DNA of 64,000 nucleotides from Bactericera cockerelli (Eukaryota; Arthropoda; Insecta; Hemiptera; Triozidae), in NCBI GenBank assembly GCA_024516035.1, contig CM044957.1, forward strand, positions 20,774,676-20,838,675, read 5' to 3'. Below the pieces are notes generated by a model. The model did no database searches, was not told the DNA's origin, and worked only from the letters and a program-made list of their open reading frames with translations. Position 1 is the stretch's first letter, and each line of letters begins with the position of its first letter. A program made the translations under genes and the position numbers. Below are positions 10,504 through 23,000 of this stretch, in pieces.

Positions 10504-11413
10504 GGATCCGACACAAGGGCCGAATGGTGCAATAGTTTTTGCGGGATCTGTGATAATTATGTTGCATAAAAGTTCCACTGCAGCGCTGGCGTAGTTTTCA
10601 GGAATGATCCATGGCCTCCATGCGTCATGATGCTTAGACGTCCGCGGCTTCGATCCCTACCCAGGACGTTTTTTTATTATTTATTTTCGCTTTTGTGATA
10701 AACCTGCACTAATTTCAACCTAACCTAAGCCCCTCACCCAACCATCCTACCCAACAAACGGTTGTCAGTCTAAATGTTGTGTTTCGTTAGCCGGCTAGGA
10801 TAGCTTGGGTGAGGGGCTTAGGTTAGGTTGAAATTAGTGCAGGGTTAGACCGGGTCGCTGCGCGACCCGGCTTAACCACCTGCACTAATTTCAACCTAAC
10901 CTAAGCCCCTCACCCAACCATCCTACCCAACAAACTGAAGTCAGTGATCTATCGTGCAATTTCACCTCGTTAACTTTACCTAACCCTATATAACTACAAA
11001 ATTCTTCTTAACAAAAAAATCCTCTTACCAAAAATGACTTACGCATCAAATTCCAATTGACAATAATCATTCGTCTTTTATATGTGAAAGAATAAAACGG
11101 ACAAAATGCGTAAAAAATACGATGTAAAAATTTATGATGAAAAAAAATTGTTTTTTTTTTTTACTTCTGTTGGTATACATGTCGATGGTTCTCTGATATA
11201 AGGATAAAACTCAAAAACCCAGGAAAGTTGAGGAAAGCAAATAAATTTCACAAAGATGATCAGTGATTTCAGAATTCAGTTCTTTTCAGTTTTCAGTAAA
11301 AGAAAAAAGAAACAAAACAATTATTTTATCTTTAGTTGACTTTATTACCACTTGAGCGCAGCCCAATAGATCCCGCAAAAACTATTGCACCATTCGGCCC
11401 TTGTGTCGGATCC
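10504..11413. mobile_element. Mutator-like non-autonomous TIR element
   Basis: TIRs of ~45 bp start GGATCCGACACAAGGGCC and run to a GCGGGATCT block (mirrored at 11368-11413). Identical 10-bp direct repeats CTTACAGTTA flank it at 10494-10503 and 11414-11423. A 9-10-bp TSD suggests the Mutator superfamily. The left TSD overlaps the right TSD of the adjoining hAT-type element. No transposase frame is seen; the interior holds the hairpin cluster at 10706-10935. Confidence 0.75.
10706..10935. repeat. Inverted plus direct repeat cluster with central GC palindrome
   Basis: A ~47-bp block starting CTGCACTAATTTCAACC and running to ACCCAACCATCC occurs directly at 10706 and 10878 and inverted at 10795-10842. 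Between the last two sits CCGGGTCGC-TGC-GCGACCCGG. A related arrangement, shorter and without the GC palindrome, is at 38590-38700. Confidence 0.75.
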
Positions 11414-11446
11414 CTTACAGTTACCGTAAATGCAGGTGTTGCCATT

Positions 11447-11553
11447 CACTAAAAAAAAAATCCCTCACCTGAGTTGAAAAAATCCCTCACCTGAGCTGAA
11501 AAAAATCCCTCACCTGAGTTGAAAAAATCCCTCACCTGAGTTGAAAAAAATCC
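11447..11553. repeat. Tandem repeat, ~29-bp unit
   Basis: Four units of AAATCCCTCACCTGAGTTG with A-run spacers of variable length, next to the right edge of the Mutator-like element. Confidence 0.85.
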
Positions 11554-11784
11554 CCGAATTCCGAAAAAATCGATGGCGTCGTTATTAAAGTGATTTTTTT
11601 TAAATATACATAGCTACTATTAGTACTACAAAAATAGTATTAATATTTCTTTTAAATTTTAAAACTCCGTCCGTTGGTTTGATTCCCGTACAAGGTACAA
11701 TTTTATTAAGCTTTATTTTACTCGTATTTCTTCCACTTCAACAAGAATTGATACATTTACCCCTACCAAAAGCCGGGGTGACAA

Positions 11785-12060
11785 ACCCTAGCCGTATTTT
11801 TCTATCTAACCAAAGTGGATACAACTGGAATAAAATGAACAAACTGGAAGCAAGTGTTTTTTCTTTTGGAAAAGGAAAATCTTCTTCCAGTTTGGTTAAC
11901 CAAAATGGAATTAGAAAACTTTTGCTTCCAGTTCTTTTATAGGTTAAGTCAATTGTTTATCTATCTTTAAAAGTACCGAAACTCATTTTTCTTTCACGAA
12001 TAGTGGGGAAGCTAAACTGAAAATATTTGGAAATACCGAACCTGGAATTTTTTTCATCCT
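11785..12060. repeat. MITE fragment of the 56.8-58.5 kb family
   Basis: It shares GCCGTATTTTTCTATCTAAC, CTTCCAGTTTGGTTAACC, TTTATAGGTTAAGTC and AATAGTGGGGAAGCTAAAC with 56790-58510. One terminus (near 11785) is recognisable. The open frame through it is a repeat translation. Confidence 0.65.
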
Positions 12061-13001
12061 AACTCGACTTTCGAGTGTTAGAGTTGAGATTATTGCGGCC
12101 TACCACGAAACTCAGTTATGAAGCGTATGTTCTCCAATGATTCTCCATCGCGGGTTTCCTCTGAAAATAAATACATCTGAAGCCGGGCTTCAGTTGTATT
12201 TACAGCGTTGCCGTGAACCTGTAAGGGCAAAAAACACAATTCCCTATGCTTGCAATGTAGTTAGTTTTAGCGATTTTCTTCTTTGATTACTGATGAAACC
12301 TTAAAATTTTATGAAAACTCCTCGAAACAAATTCGGTTATTTAGTCTTTTCTACGCCTTTCACAGTATTTTTTTTGTCGTTTAATATTTTCATTGTCGAA
12401 ATATTGCCAAATGTTTAAGCCCCTCTTTTTCGATATTTTTTTTCGGGGGAAAATTTGAATAATAGCAATTGAAACTGATTTTTAGGTTTTATTTATAACA
12501 CTATCAGCTATTGTTATCAGTCCACGATATTAGAGACATTTCGCATTTACTTATCGGGTCCCGATAATCAATCCCCATAACGATAAGTTTATCGGTTTCG
12601 TGTCTCGTAAGAAGAAGATTTTTTTACATTTCGCATCATCACGATACCCGATAACGAAAACTCTGGCGCCTCTACCAGATATTCTAAGAAAGCTTTTCAT
12701 CCAAACAAAACAAATATTTTTGAAATTTAAATTTTCAATTCATTCTTTTTTCGACTTTTGTAGGTAACTATGTTCTGCTTTAAATCTATACCTAGATATA
12801 TATAAATGCCAAAGTTAACACTCAATCACTCATTCATCTCGATTTCTCAGCACTGGTATTGATTTTATATTGTAGATGGGCAATAGGAAAGGATTTTATT
12901 ATATTCTAACTGGGGCGCCAGCCGCGGGGGAAAAAGAGAGTCCTAGGAAGTGTGTGGTGTGTGTGTTTGTCTGGTGTCTGTGTGTTTTGTGTGTCTTTTA
13001 A
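12061..13001. other. No gene seen; short palindromic TATCGGG blocks
   Basis: At 12555-12660, TTATCGGGTCCCGATAA and ATACCCGATAACG recur. Related blocks lie at 14570-14715, so these are probably ends of an unclassified repeat. A GT-rich tract is at 12950-12996. Confidence 0.4.
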
Positions 13002-13752
13002 TTATTTTACTATTGCCAAACCTTCTCTGTAATTACTATTATCTAGCCAGCTGATGGAGGGTTCTTTAAGGAAAGCGGGGTTGATTTGAAGACGCTCAAA
13101 GAAATGCAGTATCTCCTTGCTTATTAAAACAGAGAGCCTTTCCTGAACCAGCTCCTTCAGCTGACGTTTTTGCAGTTTAGGATTTATGATCCTAGAATTC
13201 TCTGAACTCTCTGTCTCTGAGCCTGCGCGTATCTTCTCTGCCATTCTGGATTTTTCTTCGTCAGGAATCGTGGCGTCAAAGAAGGCCAGGCCAACCGTCT
13301 CTGCATTTAAATTGCAGAGGTGGTTTGAAAATTTGGTCAAACTTCTGTCTGCTATTTCTTCATCAATAGTCTCGTACTCTAGTACTTGCCAAAGCACGCG
13401 ACCGGGTCGCGCGACTGGTAGGAGCGACTTTTAAGCAGCAAAATGGTCGCGGTCGCTAGGATCGGAATTACACCTTAAGAGACTCTGCAACATTTTGAAG
13501 TCTTGCATAGGTGCCAGCTGGGCCTTAGGGGCATTAAACCACGCTTTGCAATATACCCTAGGAATCGTCAGGATTATGTCCAAGCGCATCCATCGTTGCT
13601 TCTAGTACTCGAGTGGCATTTCTGTCAGTCATCCCACACCGATCCAAAATCAGAGATAGCTTCATGGTTAGAAATTCCCTGGTGCCTCGCATTTTTTTGC
13701 AACCAGAAGGTCCAGGAAGTTCTTCGCTATCTTGAGAAGTGAAAATGTCCAT
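13002..13752 (-). pseudogene. Decayed transposon-associated ORF
   Basis: Two minus-strand frames, 13752-13558 (about 64 aa, with LILDRCGMTDRNATRVLEA) and 13397-13002 (about 131 aa, with FSNHLCNLNAETVGLAFFD), are separated by ~160 bp. The gap encodes a WFNAPKAQLAPMQDF-like stretch in broken frame. The order matches a recurrent arthropod/cnidarian TE-encoded protein family of unknown function that I recognise only loosely. A frame break and no TIRs indicate a relic. Confidence 0.45.
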
Positions 13753-14876
13753 TTACATTACATGTCTACCTGTTAGGAGTCTCAGCCCCCAGAGTCTTAA
13801 AAGAAAAATAAAACTTCTTTTCTAAAAATAATTATGGCCAAAAACATTTAATACCAGTTAGAATAGAATGGCATGTATTAGCCATGGGTTGCATTATATA
13901 AAAATGATACCTACTCTCGTTTTTGAGGGAAAAGGTGCCATTTTGCTCGCTCGGACTAAAAGTTTCTAAAGAGTAAAAGTTTTTGACAATAATTATTTTT
14001 AGAAAGGAAGTTTAAAAGTGTCCAGAGTATAAAATAGTCAAAACAATGTAAGCTTTCATTTGAGATAAACTTAAAGACAAAATACTGAGCCGTTCCGGAG
14101 TTACGGCTCCGAAGCCTCGCTCACCAGCCAAAAATCGCGATTTTTCCAAACTTTGAGCGCCTAGTGGCAATTTATTTTAATATCTGGATAGACTGCACAC
14201 TTTGTAGGGTTGGTAGATAAAACATTCTGACATTGATTTTTTAAAACCACCCTAACTGTGCATCTTCCAAATGATCCATTATGGCAAAGTCCAATTCATC
14301 ATCATTTATTTCACCTATCTTATTCAGAAAAAAGTGCTTCTTCAATTGACATAATTACACAGAATATAAAAAACTGTTAACACAGATAAAACAAAAAAAA
14401 TGCAGATAAAAGAGAAAAAATAATAACTACTTGCCAAAAAAATCTTAAATTTATCAGAATTAAAATGTAAAAATTAATTCTACTCTATGTAAAAAACTGA
14501 GCACGGAGGTTTAGTATTACCTATATTTATATATTTTTTGAAATCACGCGGTATTTTGAGTCAAAAATTTCTTTATCGTTTACGAAGAGAGAACCCCATA
14601 ATCCACTGGGGATCCCGATAACCATAACCAAACTCCGATAATTTTTGTCATGCGCAGAGACGCAAATTCGAGACTTTATCGTTATGGGGATAGGTTATCG
14701 GGTCCCGATAACTTTGCGAAATCTTACTATTTTTACGAAGGATTTACACTATTATTATACTACCTGAGACCTCTACAATGGAAAAAGACGTTCATACCAC
14801 TCCAGAGGGTGCTTAAAATCCTCGAAGATAGCTTCTGGATATTTATACTTATTTTTTAATTCATTATAATTTAAAT

Positions 14877-15145
14877 CTAATATTTAAGAAAATCCAAAAT
14901 TTTGACAAAAAATTAAAAAAAATAAGGTCCACGACTTGCCGATATAGATTTTTTGTAGAATCTATTAATGTAGGAAAAATATAGTATTCTACCATTTAAA
15001 ACAAATTTGAAGAAAATCGGTTAAGCAGTTCTGGAGATACAAGTGATTTAGTATAAAATCTCAAAACTGCCACGTGTATACAATGTGAACCAATCACGAG
15101 GAAGTATTTTGTCCATAATTGGCAGTGTTTTTTTTTTTTTTTTTC
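14877..15145 (+). repeat. Dispersed repeat (other copies 35735-35970 and 40090-40400)
   Basis: Shared blocks are AAGAAAATCGGTT, GGAGATACAAGTG, CCACGTGTATACAATGTG and AATCACGAGGAAGTATT. The 40-kb copy is inverted. No frame is conserved. Confidence 0.75.
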
Positions 15146-15185
15146 TTTTGCATATTAAAGAAAATCAGTAGGATACAATTCCAAA

Positions 15186-15745
15186 AAAATGAACTTTCTT
15201 CGATTTTTTCCCTTAAAATGGCAGACGAATAACCTCTGAAATGCGTTCATTTCCGTGCGCGTGAGTCATAATAATAACACTCTTTAGTGGAAGGCAATTT
15301 TCGTCTGAGGGTGTGAGAACAACTTGTTCGCATGCTCCCAAAGAGATGGATTGCCAGAGGAGGACCAAACCCTTATCTCTTCCGCACCCTGGACCTCACA
15401 GTCATGGATTTCTACCTGTAGGGAAAGGTGAAAGATTTAGCAGACCGAACCAGGCCAACAGATGTGGGAAATATGAAGCTGCACATCATTGAGATCTGCC
15501 GCAACATAACAACTGAGGAGCTAGACAGAGTTCATGCCACCTATCCTGGCAGACTCAGGAAATTTATTGCAACAGAGGGTGGTGTTTTTGATCATCTCTA
15601 AAGGTGAATTACCTACATCGTACATACAAACTTCAGGCACGGACTCGTGTCATGAGTCATGACATGACTCACGCGCACGGAAATGAACACATTTCAGATA
15701 TTATTCGTCTGCCATTTTGAGGGAAAAAATCGCAGAAAGCTCTTT
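15186..15745 (+). mobile_element. Decayed Tc1/mariner-superfamily (IS630-like) element
   Basis: Inverted arms at 15186-15275 and 15655-15745 share GAAATG(C/A)GTTCATTTCCGTGC-type sequence and ATGGCAGACGAAT. Between them, 15355-15603 reads as a transposase C-terminus. It has RWIARGGPNPYLFRTLDLT, where the usual SPDLTPMDFFLWG block is altered and carries an in-frame TAG. It then has ITTEELDRVHATYPGRLRKFI and a GGVFDHL terminus. The N-terminal and catalytic parts are missing. Confidence 0.6.
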
Positions 15746-16117
15746 TTTTGCATTGTATGCTACTAATTTTCTTCTTTTATGTAAAAATTTAAATTTTTGG
15801 ACTTTTGGTCTTTTGAAACTGAAAAAAGTGTATGACCAATTTAAGGACCTATGACTTCCTTTAAGAATAAAACCAAGTACATTAAATTAAAGAAGAGAAC
15901 TTTACCTATTTTTTGACATTTTTAGTTCAATCTAATTTCACTTCCGACATAGTTTCAAGAATATTTGCTATTCATCCACGGTTTTTGCAATTCCAGGGAA
16001 TTCCTCCAACATAATGGTATGAATTTAGCTACTGGGCGATTGCGACCCCACATCTAGGGGTCTCGCCCACCAAGATCCCCGCACCACTTCAAGGTAACAT
16101 CCATCGTGGGGGTTTGT

Positions 16118-16597
16118 ATAAATAAGAACGGCTCAGAACCATAAATAAATATGGGCAGTATGAAAATGTTCGTCGCAATAACTGCATCATCACGGATACC
16201 AATCTTATCTGCCGTTATGTACACAGTTAGCTCGTTTTCGCTATTCTGAACTGCCCATCGGTGTGTAGTGTATGTAGATGGCTTAGAGGATTTACGTCAT
16301 TGGACAGCTCAGTTGTGGTATTGCCGCTAAATATTTGTATAGATAAGAACGGTTCAGAGCCATAAATAAATATGGGCATTATAAAATGTTCGTCGCAAGC
16401 GACGCCCCGCACCTGGATTTCCCCTTAAAGCGGTAATGACTGCATCATCACGGTAGCCAGTCTTATCTGCCGTTATGTACACGTTAGCTCGTCTCTGGTA
16501 TTCGCTGTTCTGAACTGTACATCCGTGTATACACGTTCAGTATGACAGCGGATTTACGTCATTAGACAGCTCAGTTGTGGGTTGCCGCTATTTTGAC
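16118..16597. repeat. Two-copy tandem repeat, ~215-260 bp unit
   Basis: Blocks AATAAGAACGG(C/T)TCAGA, CATAAATAAATATGGGCA, ATGTTCGTCGCAA, CTTATCTGCCGTTATGTAC and GGACAGCTCAGTTGTGG occur in the same order at 16118-16327 and 16333-16597. No conserved frame was seen. Confidence 0.8.
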
Positions 16598-17065
16598 CTA
16601 ACGTGGTCATTCTCCGCATTCATATCCTGGGTCTTTACTCGTCATTTTGTATAGAATAGTTTTTCCTTTGAAACGTCTCGTTTTATGTTATACAAAAAAA
16701 TGTAAAAATGCTGCAAATAATTTGCGATTATTTGCAGCTGTCGCAGATTTGCACCTCTGGCGTGTTAGCAAAGTGAAAATTCGGATTCAGCGGGTCAAAA
16801 TACTTATAAACCGTCGAGAAAAAAACTTCTGCAATTTTTTTCTGAAAACGTCAGTTTTGGAAATCCCGTTATTGGAGTAGTTGTTAACATACTAAAAGTC
16901 ATGACGTCTAGGATGGAAGAAAACGGAGTTTGGTGGTTAAAAGAGTGTTAAAGGAGGTAAAATGATGTACAATTTTTGTATTATCGAATATATCTTGGAG
17001 CGAAGTGGACTGTAGATTCTAAAAATTTAATAGGGCTGGTTCAAATGATAACGAAATGATTTATA

Positions 17066-18024
17066 CAGGGTGGACCAAAAAAACGTTTACACCCGTTAAT
17101 GGTAGATTACTGACGACATTTCTAGGACGGATCTGCAATCCGTTTTTTCGGATTCGCCTTTATAACTGCACAAAGTGATTTTTTGCAACTTTCTGAAAAA
17201 GTCCGACTTTGGCTTATTCTTCAGGTCAGAACTTTTTTCCTGTTTAAGATGAGTTCATTCTGAACATTTCTGCACATAGCCAACAAAATTTCGATGTTTC
17301 TAGCTACACTACTTTGTTTTTTACGGTTTGGTTTGGCATCTTTTTTGACACCTGAATAGAAAAAAAATTCTCATGTAAATTTTTTACACTTTGAAACACT
17401 CAAGATTTTCCCGAGAAAATTTGGGAACAGACATGGGCAAGTTTGATAAAAGTTGGCGGCTACCCCAAGGATGCTAAAAAATAATTTTACGATTTTTTAT
17501 CACGTGATCTCCTGGGTAAACAAACCAGGTAAGTCTCAAAAAATGATGTTCAAAATCTTAAAAGTGTTGACCGTGTAGGGTCGTCTTGTACTCAAAGAGT
17601 AATTAGCTATTTATGTCTGATAATCATTTTCCTTGGAACTAATTAAAGGCCAGTCAAATGAATGATTGTTTGTTTCTCGATGATAGTTTTCAAGCATATT
17701 TTTCTGCATTCTATGAAATATTATCTTTAAACTTCTTCAGTTTTTTTTAGTACAAGTTACATAATTATTATTATTCGGATGCTGAAATGGCAGATATGCA
17801 TTTAGCATATGGAGTTGCCAACAGGAACATTTGGGATCACGTGAAAAACATAGTTTACGAAATCTGGTAGCAAGAATCCTGTTGGCATTCGATGAACTGA
17901 CAGAAAAAAAAACCTGGAATCTTCCGCAACATTTGACGGAACATGTTGAAGAGGTTCAAACTTTGCATCCAGGAAGGTGGACGCCTGGACGCCACTTTCA
18001 ACAGTTCCTTTAAGGGAATTGAGA

Positions 18025-18073
<49 letters not shown>

Positions 18074-19277
18074 GAGAGAAAGAGAGAGAGAGAAAGAGAG
18101 AGAGAGAAAGAGAGAGAGAGAGATAGTATAAAACATAATAAAGACTGCAAAAGTTTATTAATTTTACAAAATATTATCTTGTTTTTTTCAAGACTTCTAT
18201 TAAGAGTTGGCAATCGGTAAATATTTGTTATTTAATTTTAGTTTTGTTTATGATAGAAGAACCTACCTACATATTTACCTGGATTTATTTCATAAACTCT
18301 ATTTTCGTTTGGAAAATTCGCTAGTTTTTTTTTTCTCTCGTAGGGAAGCATAAGAAAAACCATCCTTACATTAGCAAGGAAGTCTCTCAGGGGCTTACAT
18401 GAATAATAATTATGTGTATTATGATACCAATAGTATCTGATATAACTCAATTTACAGATGGTATTACCCCCAAAAAAACCATAAGTTGTTGGTGTTACAA
18501 CAGGTCAGATACAGGTATGAATAAAATATTCCATCAGATTTTTTTGATAATTAAAATAATAGTGACCGCCGAGAATTGAACTTCGGTCATGCGACTTACA
18601 CTCGTAGCACTACCACATCTAGCTAACTCAACTGACAATCTGAGATGCACGAAATTTATCATTTGAATTTTCCTAAACTGGCTGATGAAGGCATGTGAGA
18701 CCGCGTTATTCAAATAAAGCAATGTAAACAATCTTTGTAAACAATACAAGACGCCCTTACACAGTCTACAGCTAGAAAACTCTTAGGATTTTTGAAGAGT
18801 TTTTGGCAAACATCTAATAATTTTTCCCAGAAGATCACGTGATAAAAAATCGTAAAATTATTTTTTAGCATCCTCGGGGCGGCCGCCAACTTTTATCAAA
18901 CTTGCCCATGTCTGTGCCAAAATTTGTTCGGACAAATGTCGAGTGTTTTATTTAGTAAAAAAGTTTTTTTGGGTGTTTTTTTTCTGTTCAGGTGTAAAAA
19001 AATATGACAAACTAAATCGTAAAAAACAAAGTAGTGTAGCTAGAAACATCAAAATTTTGTTGGCTTTCTGCAAAATTGTTCAGAATCAAATCATCTTAAA
19101 CAGGAAAAAAGTTCTGACCTGAAGAATAAGCCAAAGTCGGACTTTTTCGGAAAGTTGCAAAAAATCACTTTGTGCAGTTACGAAGGCGAATCCGAAAAAA
19201 CGGATTGCAGATCCGGCCTGGAAATGTCGTCAGTAATCTACCATTAACGGGTGTAAACGTTTTTTTGGTCCACCCTG
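17066..19277. mobile_element. Nested Tc1/mariner-like element with ~465-bp TIRs, internally deleted
   Basis: The ends are CAGGGTGGACC and its complement, with a TA duplication. Inverted arms extend to about 17530 and back to 18815; both include GTCCGACTTTGGC and ATCACGTGATC. The middle has remnants of an IS630/Tc1-like transposase. An N-terminal EMADMHLAYGVAN-like stretch at 17786-17825 is followed almost at once by the C-terminal end (NLVARILLAFDEL, then GRHFQQFL at 17983-18010, with a frame change). The catalytic core is deleted. A (GA)n tract follows. Relatives are at 53348-56417 and 62708-63110. Confidence 0.85.
18027..18125. repeat. (GA)n microsatellite
   Basis: About 100 bp of GA repeats with occasional AA or CA interruptions lie inside the nested mariner-like element. 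They generate spurious Ser/Leu and Arg/Glu frames on both strands. Confidence 0.95.
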
Positions 19278-20054
19278 TATAAAAAGGCTGATAAGATTTT
19301 ACTTACGTGACTGTAGACTTGTAGATTTTTTTTTATCACTCACCGCTATTACCCTTCCCTACACTGCTGAAATTTTAGAAGACTTAAAGGAGCTTAGGAG
19401 GGGAGCGGAGGCCTTTGCCCTTTAATATAAAAGCGGTCAATTAAAATGCAGAATAATTATTGTGGTGTGTTGAAAAATTCACTTTTCACTTGGATGGTAA
19501 TTCTATAATAAAAAGCTCTGAATAAACTGTACTTTCTCTAATGGTTGTCAAATTTATACTAACTACCTAGGAGCTTTCTATGTAAGTTTAGCTCTGATTT
19601 GAAGGAGGGTGAGAGAACTTGTTGGTGATTTCTTAATTTTTGGGTTGATGTATAGCACAATGCTCTCTCATTAATACAACTATTAAACAGTACCAAACAT
19701 TCCCCCGGCCATGAAGTAATCACTTCAAAATGACCACGAAAAGGTTAAAGTAAAGATAGTCTACTAACAACAAAAAATAAAAATAAAAGCAGAAAAGTAG
19801 ACCATCTCATATCTAAGCTAGCTTTTACAATATCGAAAAAAGTAAATAAAAATTCCAAATGAAAATTCACAAGAACCAACAACCAAAAAAAATATGAAAA
19901 ACTAAATAAATGTAATTTTTGAAAATGAAATAAATTAAAAAACTTCTGGGGTGCAAAAAGGATTTTCCTTACTATGTACAACAACTAAAATGTTAGTTAT
20001 GACTAAAATAATGTAAGTCATAACAACCAACTAAATATAAAACTAAGTAGACAC

Positions 20055-23000
20055 CTACTGAGTAGGTAAAATGCATAATTTTACCACTGGACGCTTGAAC
20101 ACACCCTTTGATGTCCTGACTGAAGCCACTCTACAAATACCATCTTTACCAGGATAGACATCAGTCACGACACCCAAGGGCCAACATTGAGGTGAAAGCA
20201 AGTCCTGCATAATAACTACAATCGTGCCTGGGGTTATAGGAGGAGCGGGAGATTTCCATTTTTGTCTCTCCTGCAAATTAGTCAAATATTCAAGACTCCA
20301 CCTTTTCCAGTACACCTGAACAATCCTGTTCAATAACTCAAACCGTTGTAAGCGGTTCTCATTTACATCCGAGACGTCCTTTGACGGAATAGATCTCAAA
20401 GGAACAAGATTAAGAAAATGTGCAGGAGTGAGAGCAGAGGGCTCACTGCCATCTGAACTAAGAACACACAGAGGTCTCGAGTTAAGTAAGGATTCAATCT
20501 GAACCAATACTGTAGAGAGTTCCTCGTATGTTAGGATCTGGGTACCTATTGCTTTGTACAAATGAGTCTTAACACTTTTGACGTTAGACTCCCAGATACC
20601 TGCGAAATGACTAGCGGTAGGCGGTAAGAATTTCCATTCAATTTGATGGAAAGACAGAGCTTCCGCGAACTGTTTAGAATGAGCTGACGAAGACAACAAT
20701 TTATAAAGATCGTCGAGCTCATTTTTACAACCAACAAAATTAGTACCATTATCGGTATAAATGAAAGACACTGGACCGCGTCTTGAAACGAATCTTTTCA
20801 ATGCGGCCAGGAACATGGCAGTACTAAGGTCTGAGACCAATTCTAAATGCAATGCCTTTGTAACTAAACAAATAAAAAGGCAAAGATACGCCTTTTGAGA
20901 TTTGATACCTCTTCGTTTTGCTAAAGTGATATGAAAAGGACCAGCAAAATCTATACCAGTGTGAGTGAAAGCAGACTTAGTTTCTTGTACGCGAAACTGG
21001 GGTAAGTCTGCCATGAGTGGGAAAGTTGGTTTAGGATTTAATTTAAAACAATGATTACAAGCTTTAACCCGACGTCTGACTATATCTCTACCTGATAAGA
21101 TCCAATATTTCTTTCTCAAGATAGCTAAAAGTAATGACGGTCCTGTGTGCAAATTAGAAATATGAAAAAAACCAATAATTAAATTCACAATAGGATGTTT
21201 CTTGGGAAGAATCAGAGGATGCTTGTGCTCATAGCCGAGCGAGGAGTTTGAAAGTCTGCCACCAACTCTCAACAATCCATCTTGTAAGAATGGATTCAAA
21301 TGACGTAATTGAGAAGAACATTCCTTATTATTTTCTAACGCCGTGATATCCTTAGCAAAGAACTGTCTTTGCAAGGCCTTAATGAGAAGTGTCTCTGCGA
21401 AATTTCTATCTGACACCGAGATGAAATCCCTACGCGGAAGAAAGTGTATGAACCTGCACATAAAAACTATTATGTTCAGTAGTTTCAACCACGACGAGAT
21501 ATTGCAAGATAATTCTAATAAAAAATGAATGGGCGGCTCAACTACAGCAAGCGCGACTAATTTTTCCTCAGGTACTGAAGTCAGTTCCGAGTGAACCATA
21601 TCCAAAGGCCAGTCAGCTATATCTGACTTAAGCCACTCTGGACCTGAAAACCACAGACGATGATTTATAAACTCTTGAGCCATGATGGGCCGAGTCAGGC
21701 AATCAGCCGGATTACTGATACCCGCAACATGATACCAAACATTTTGAGATACTAATTCATGAACTTTTGCAACCCGATTTGCGACAAAAGTTTGCCATCT
21801 ATGAGGAGATGAACGAATCCAATGTAGCGCCACCATTGAGTCTGTAAAACAAAATATTTTTTCAATCGATTGTCTATCCCTGTATGTATCTACAACGCGC
21901 GCCATAAGTTGGGCAAGTAAAAGAGCACCACAAAGTTCTAACCTAGGCAGCGAAGTACTTTTCAAAGGGGCAACACGCGACTTTGAGCACACCAGGTGAA
22001 CTTTGATTTCACCGGTAGGTAAGGTGGTTCTACAGAAGACCATTCCTCCGTATGCTAATTCAGAACTGTCTGAATAGCCAACTAAAACAACATGAGAATT
22101 CTGAGTAACAGAAATATGACGAGGAAATTGAATTTGCGAAATGAGGGGAAGCTCAGACTGAAAGCAATCCCAGGTATGAATTATTTTTTGAGGTGGAGTA
22201 GCATCCCATCCAAGTTTGATGCTCCACAACTCACGAATCAACAATTTAGCCACCAGAACGACGGGCTGAACTAAACCTAAAGGATCAAATATCCTAGCTA
22301 CCGCGCTAAGAATATTTCGCTTAGTTGCGACCTTTGGCTCCAAGTGAGCCTGAAAGAAGAATGAATCAGTATTAGGGTTCCATTGAAGTCCTAATATTTT
22401 AATAGTTTCTTTCGAGTCTGAGTCCCATTCTACTAAACTAGACACCTGATCTGTCTCAGGAATTTTATCTAAAACTTCTTTAGAGTTCGAGGACCATTTT
22501 GTGAGGTCGAAACCCCCGGCCCTGAACAATCCTACTAATTGAGATTGAAGTTGACTCGCTACCTTGGTATCTGGTACACTACAAGCCATATCATCCATGT
22601 ACATGTCTCGACCTGCAAACTCACCAGCGAGAGGAAAACGATCTTTTTCATCTTCCACGAGCTGCTTGACCGTTCTCAATGCTAGAAACGGTGCAGAATT
22701 TAAACCAAAATTCAAAGTGGTGAGGCAGTATGTACGCAAGGGGTCCTCTTTACGAAAACGCCACAAAAGTTTTTGATATGAATGATGAGCAGGTTTCATA
22801 TTTATTTGTAAATACATTTTAGCAATGTCAGCAGTCATTGCAATTTTATACAAACGAAAATTCAACAAAATAGTAATTAAGTCAGAATAAAGTTTTGCAC
22901 CTGTGTACAAGAGATCATTAAGAGATTTATTAAAATTAGATTTGAAACTAAAATCCCATACTATACGAAGTTTGGATGTGATTTTATCCTGCTTTATCAA

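Larger units (their letters stand above)
16996..19699 (-). repeat. BEL/Pao 3' LTR, split by insertion at 17066-19277
   Basis: LTR sequence occupies 16996-17065 and 19278-19699. Comparison with the uninterrupted LTR (GATTTATATAAAAAGG) shows that the insertion duplicated exactly TA. Removing the insert and one TA restores a 490-bp LTR. Confidence 0.93.

Noticed and set aside
17855..18213. Ser/Leu-rich membrane-like frames and Arg/Glu-rich frames
   Set aside because: They come from the (GA)n tract inside the nested mariner-like element.
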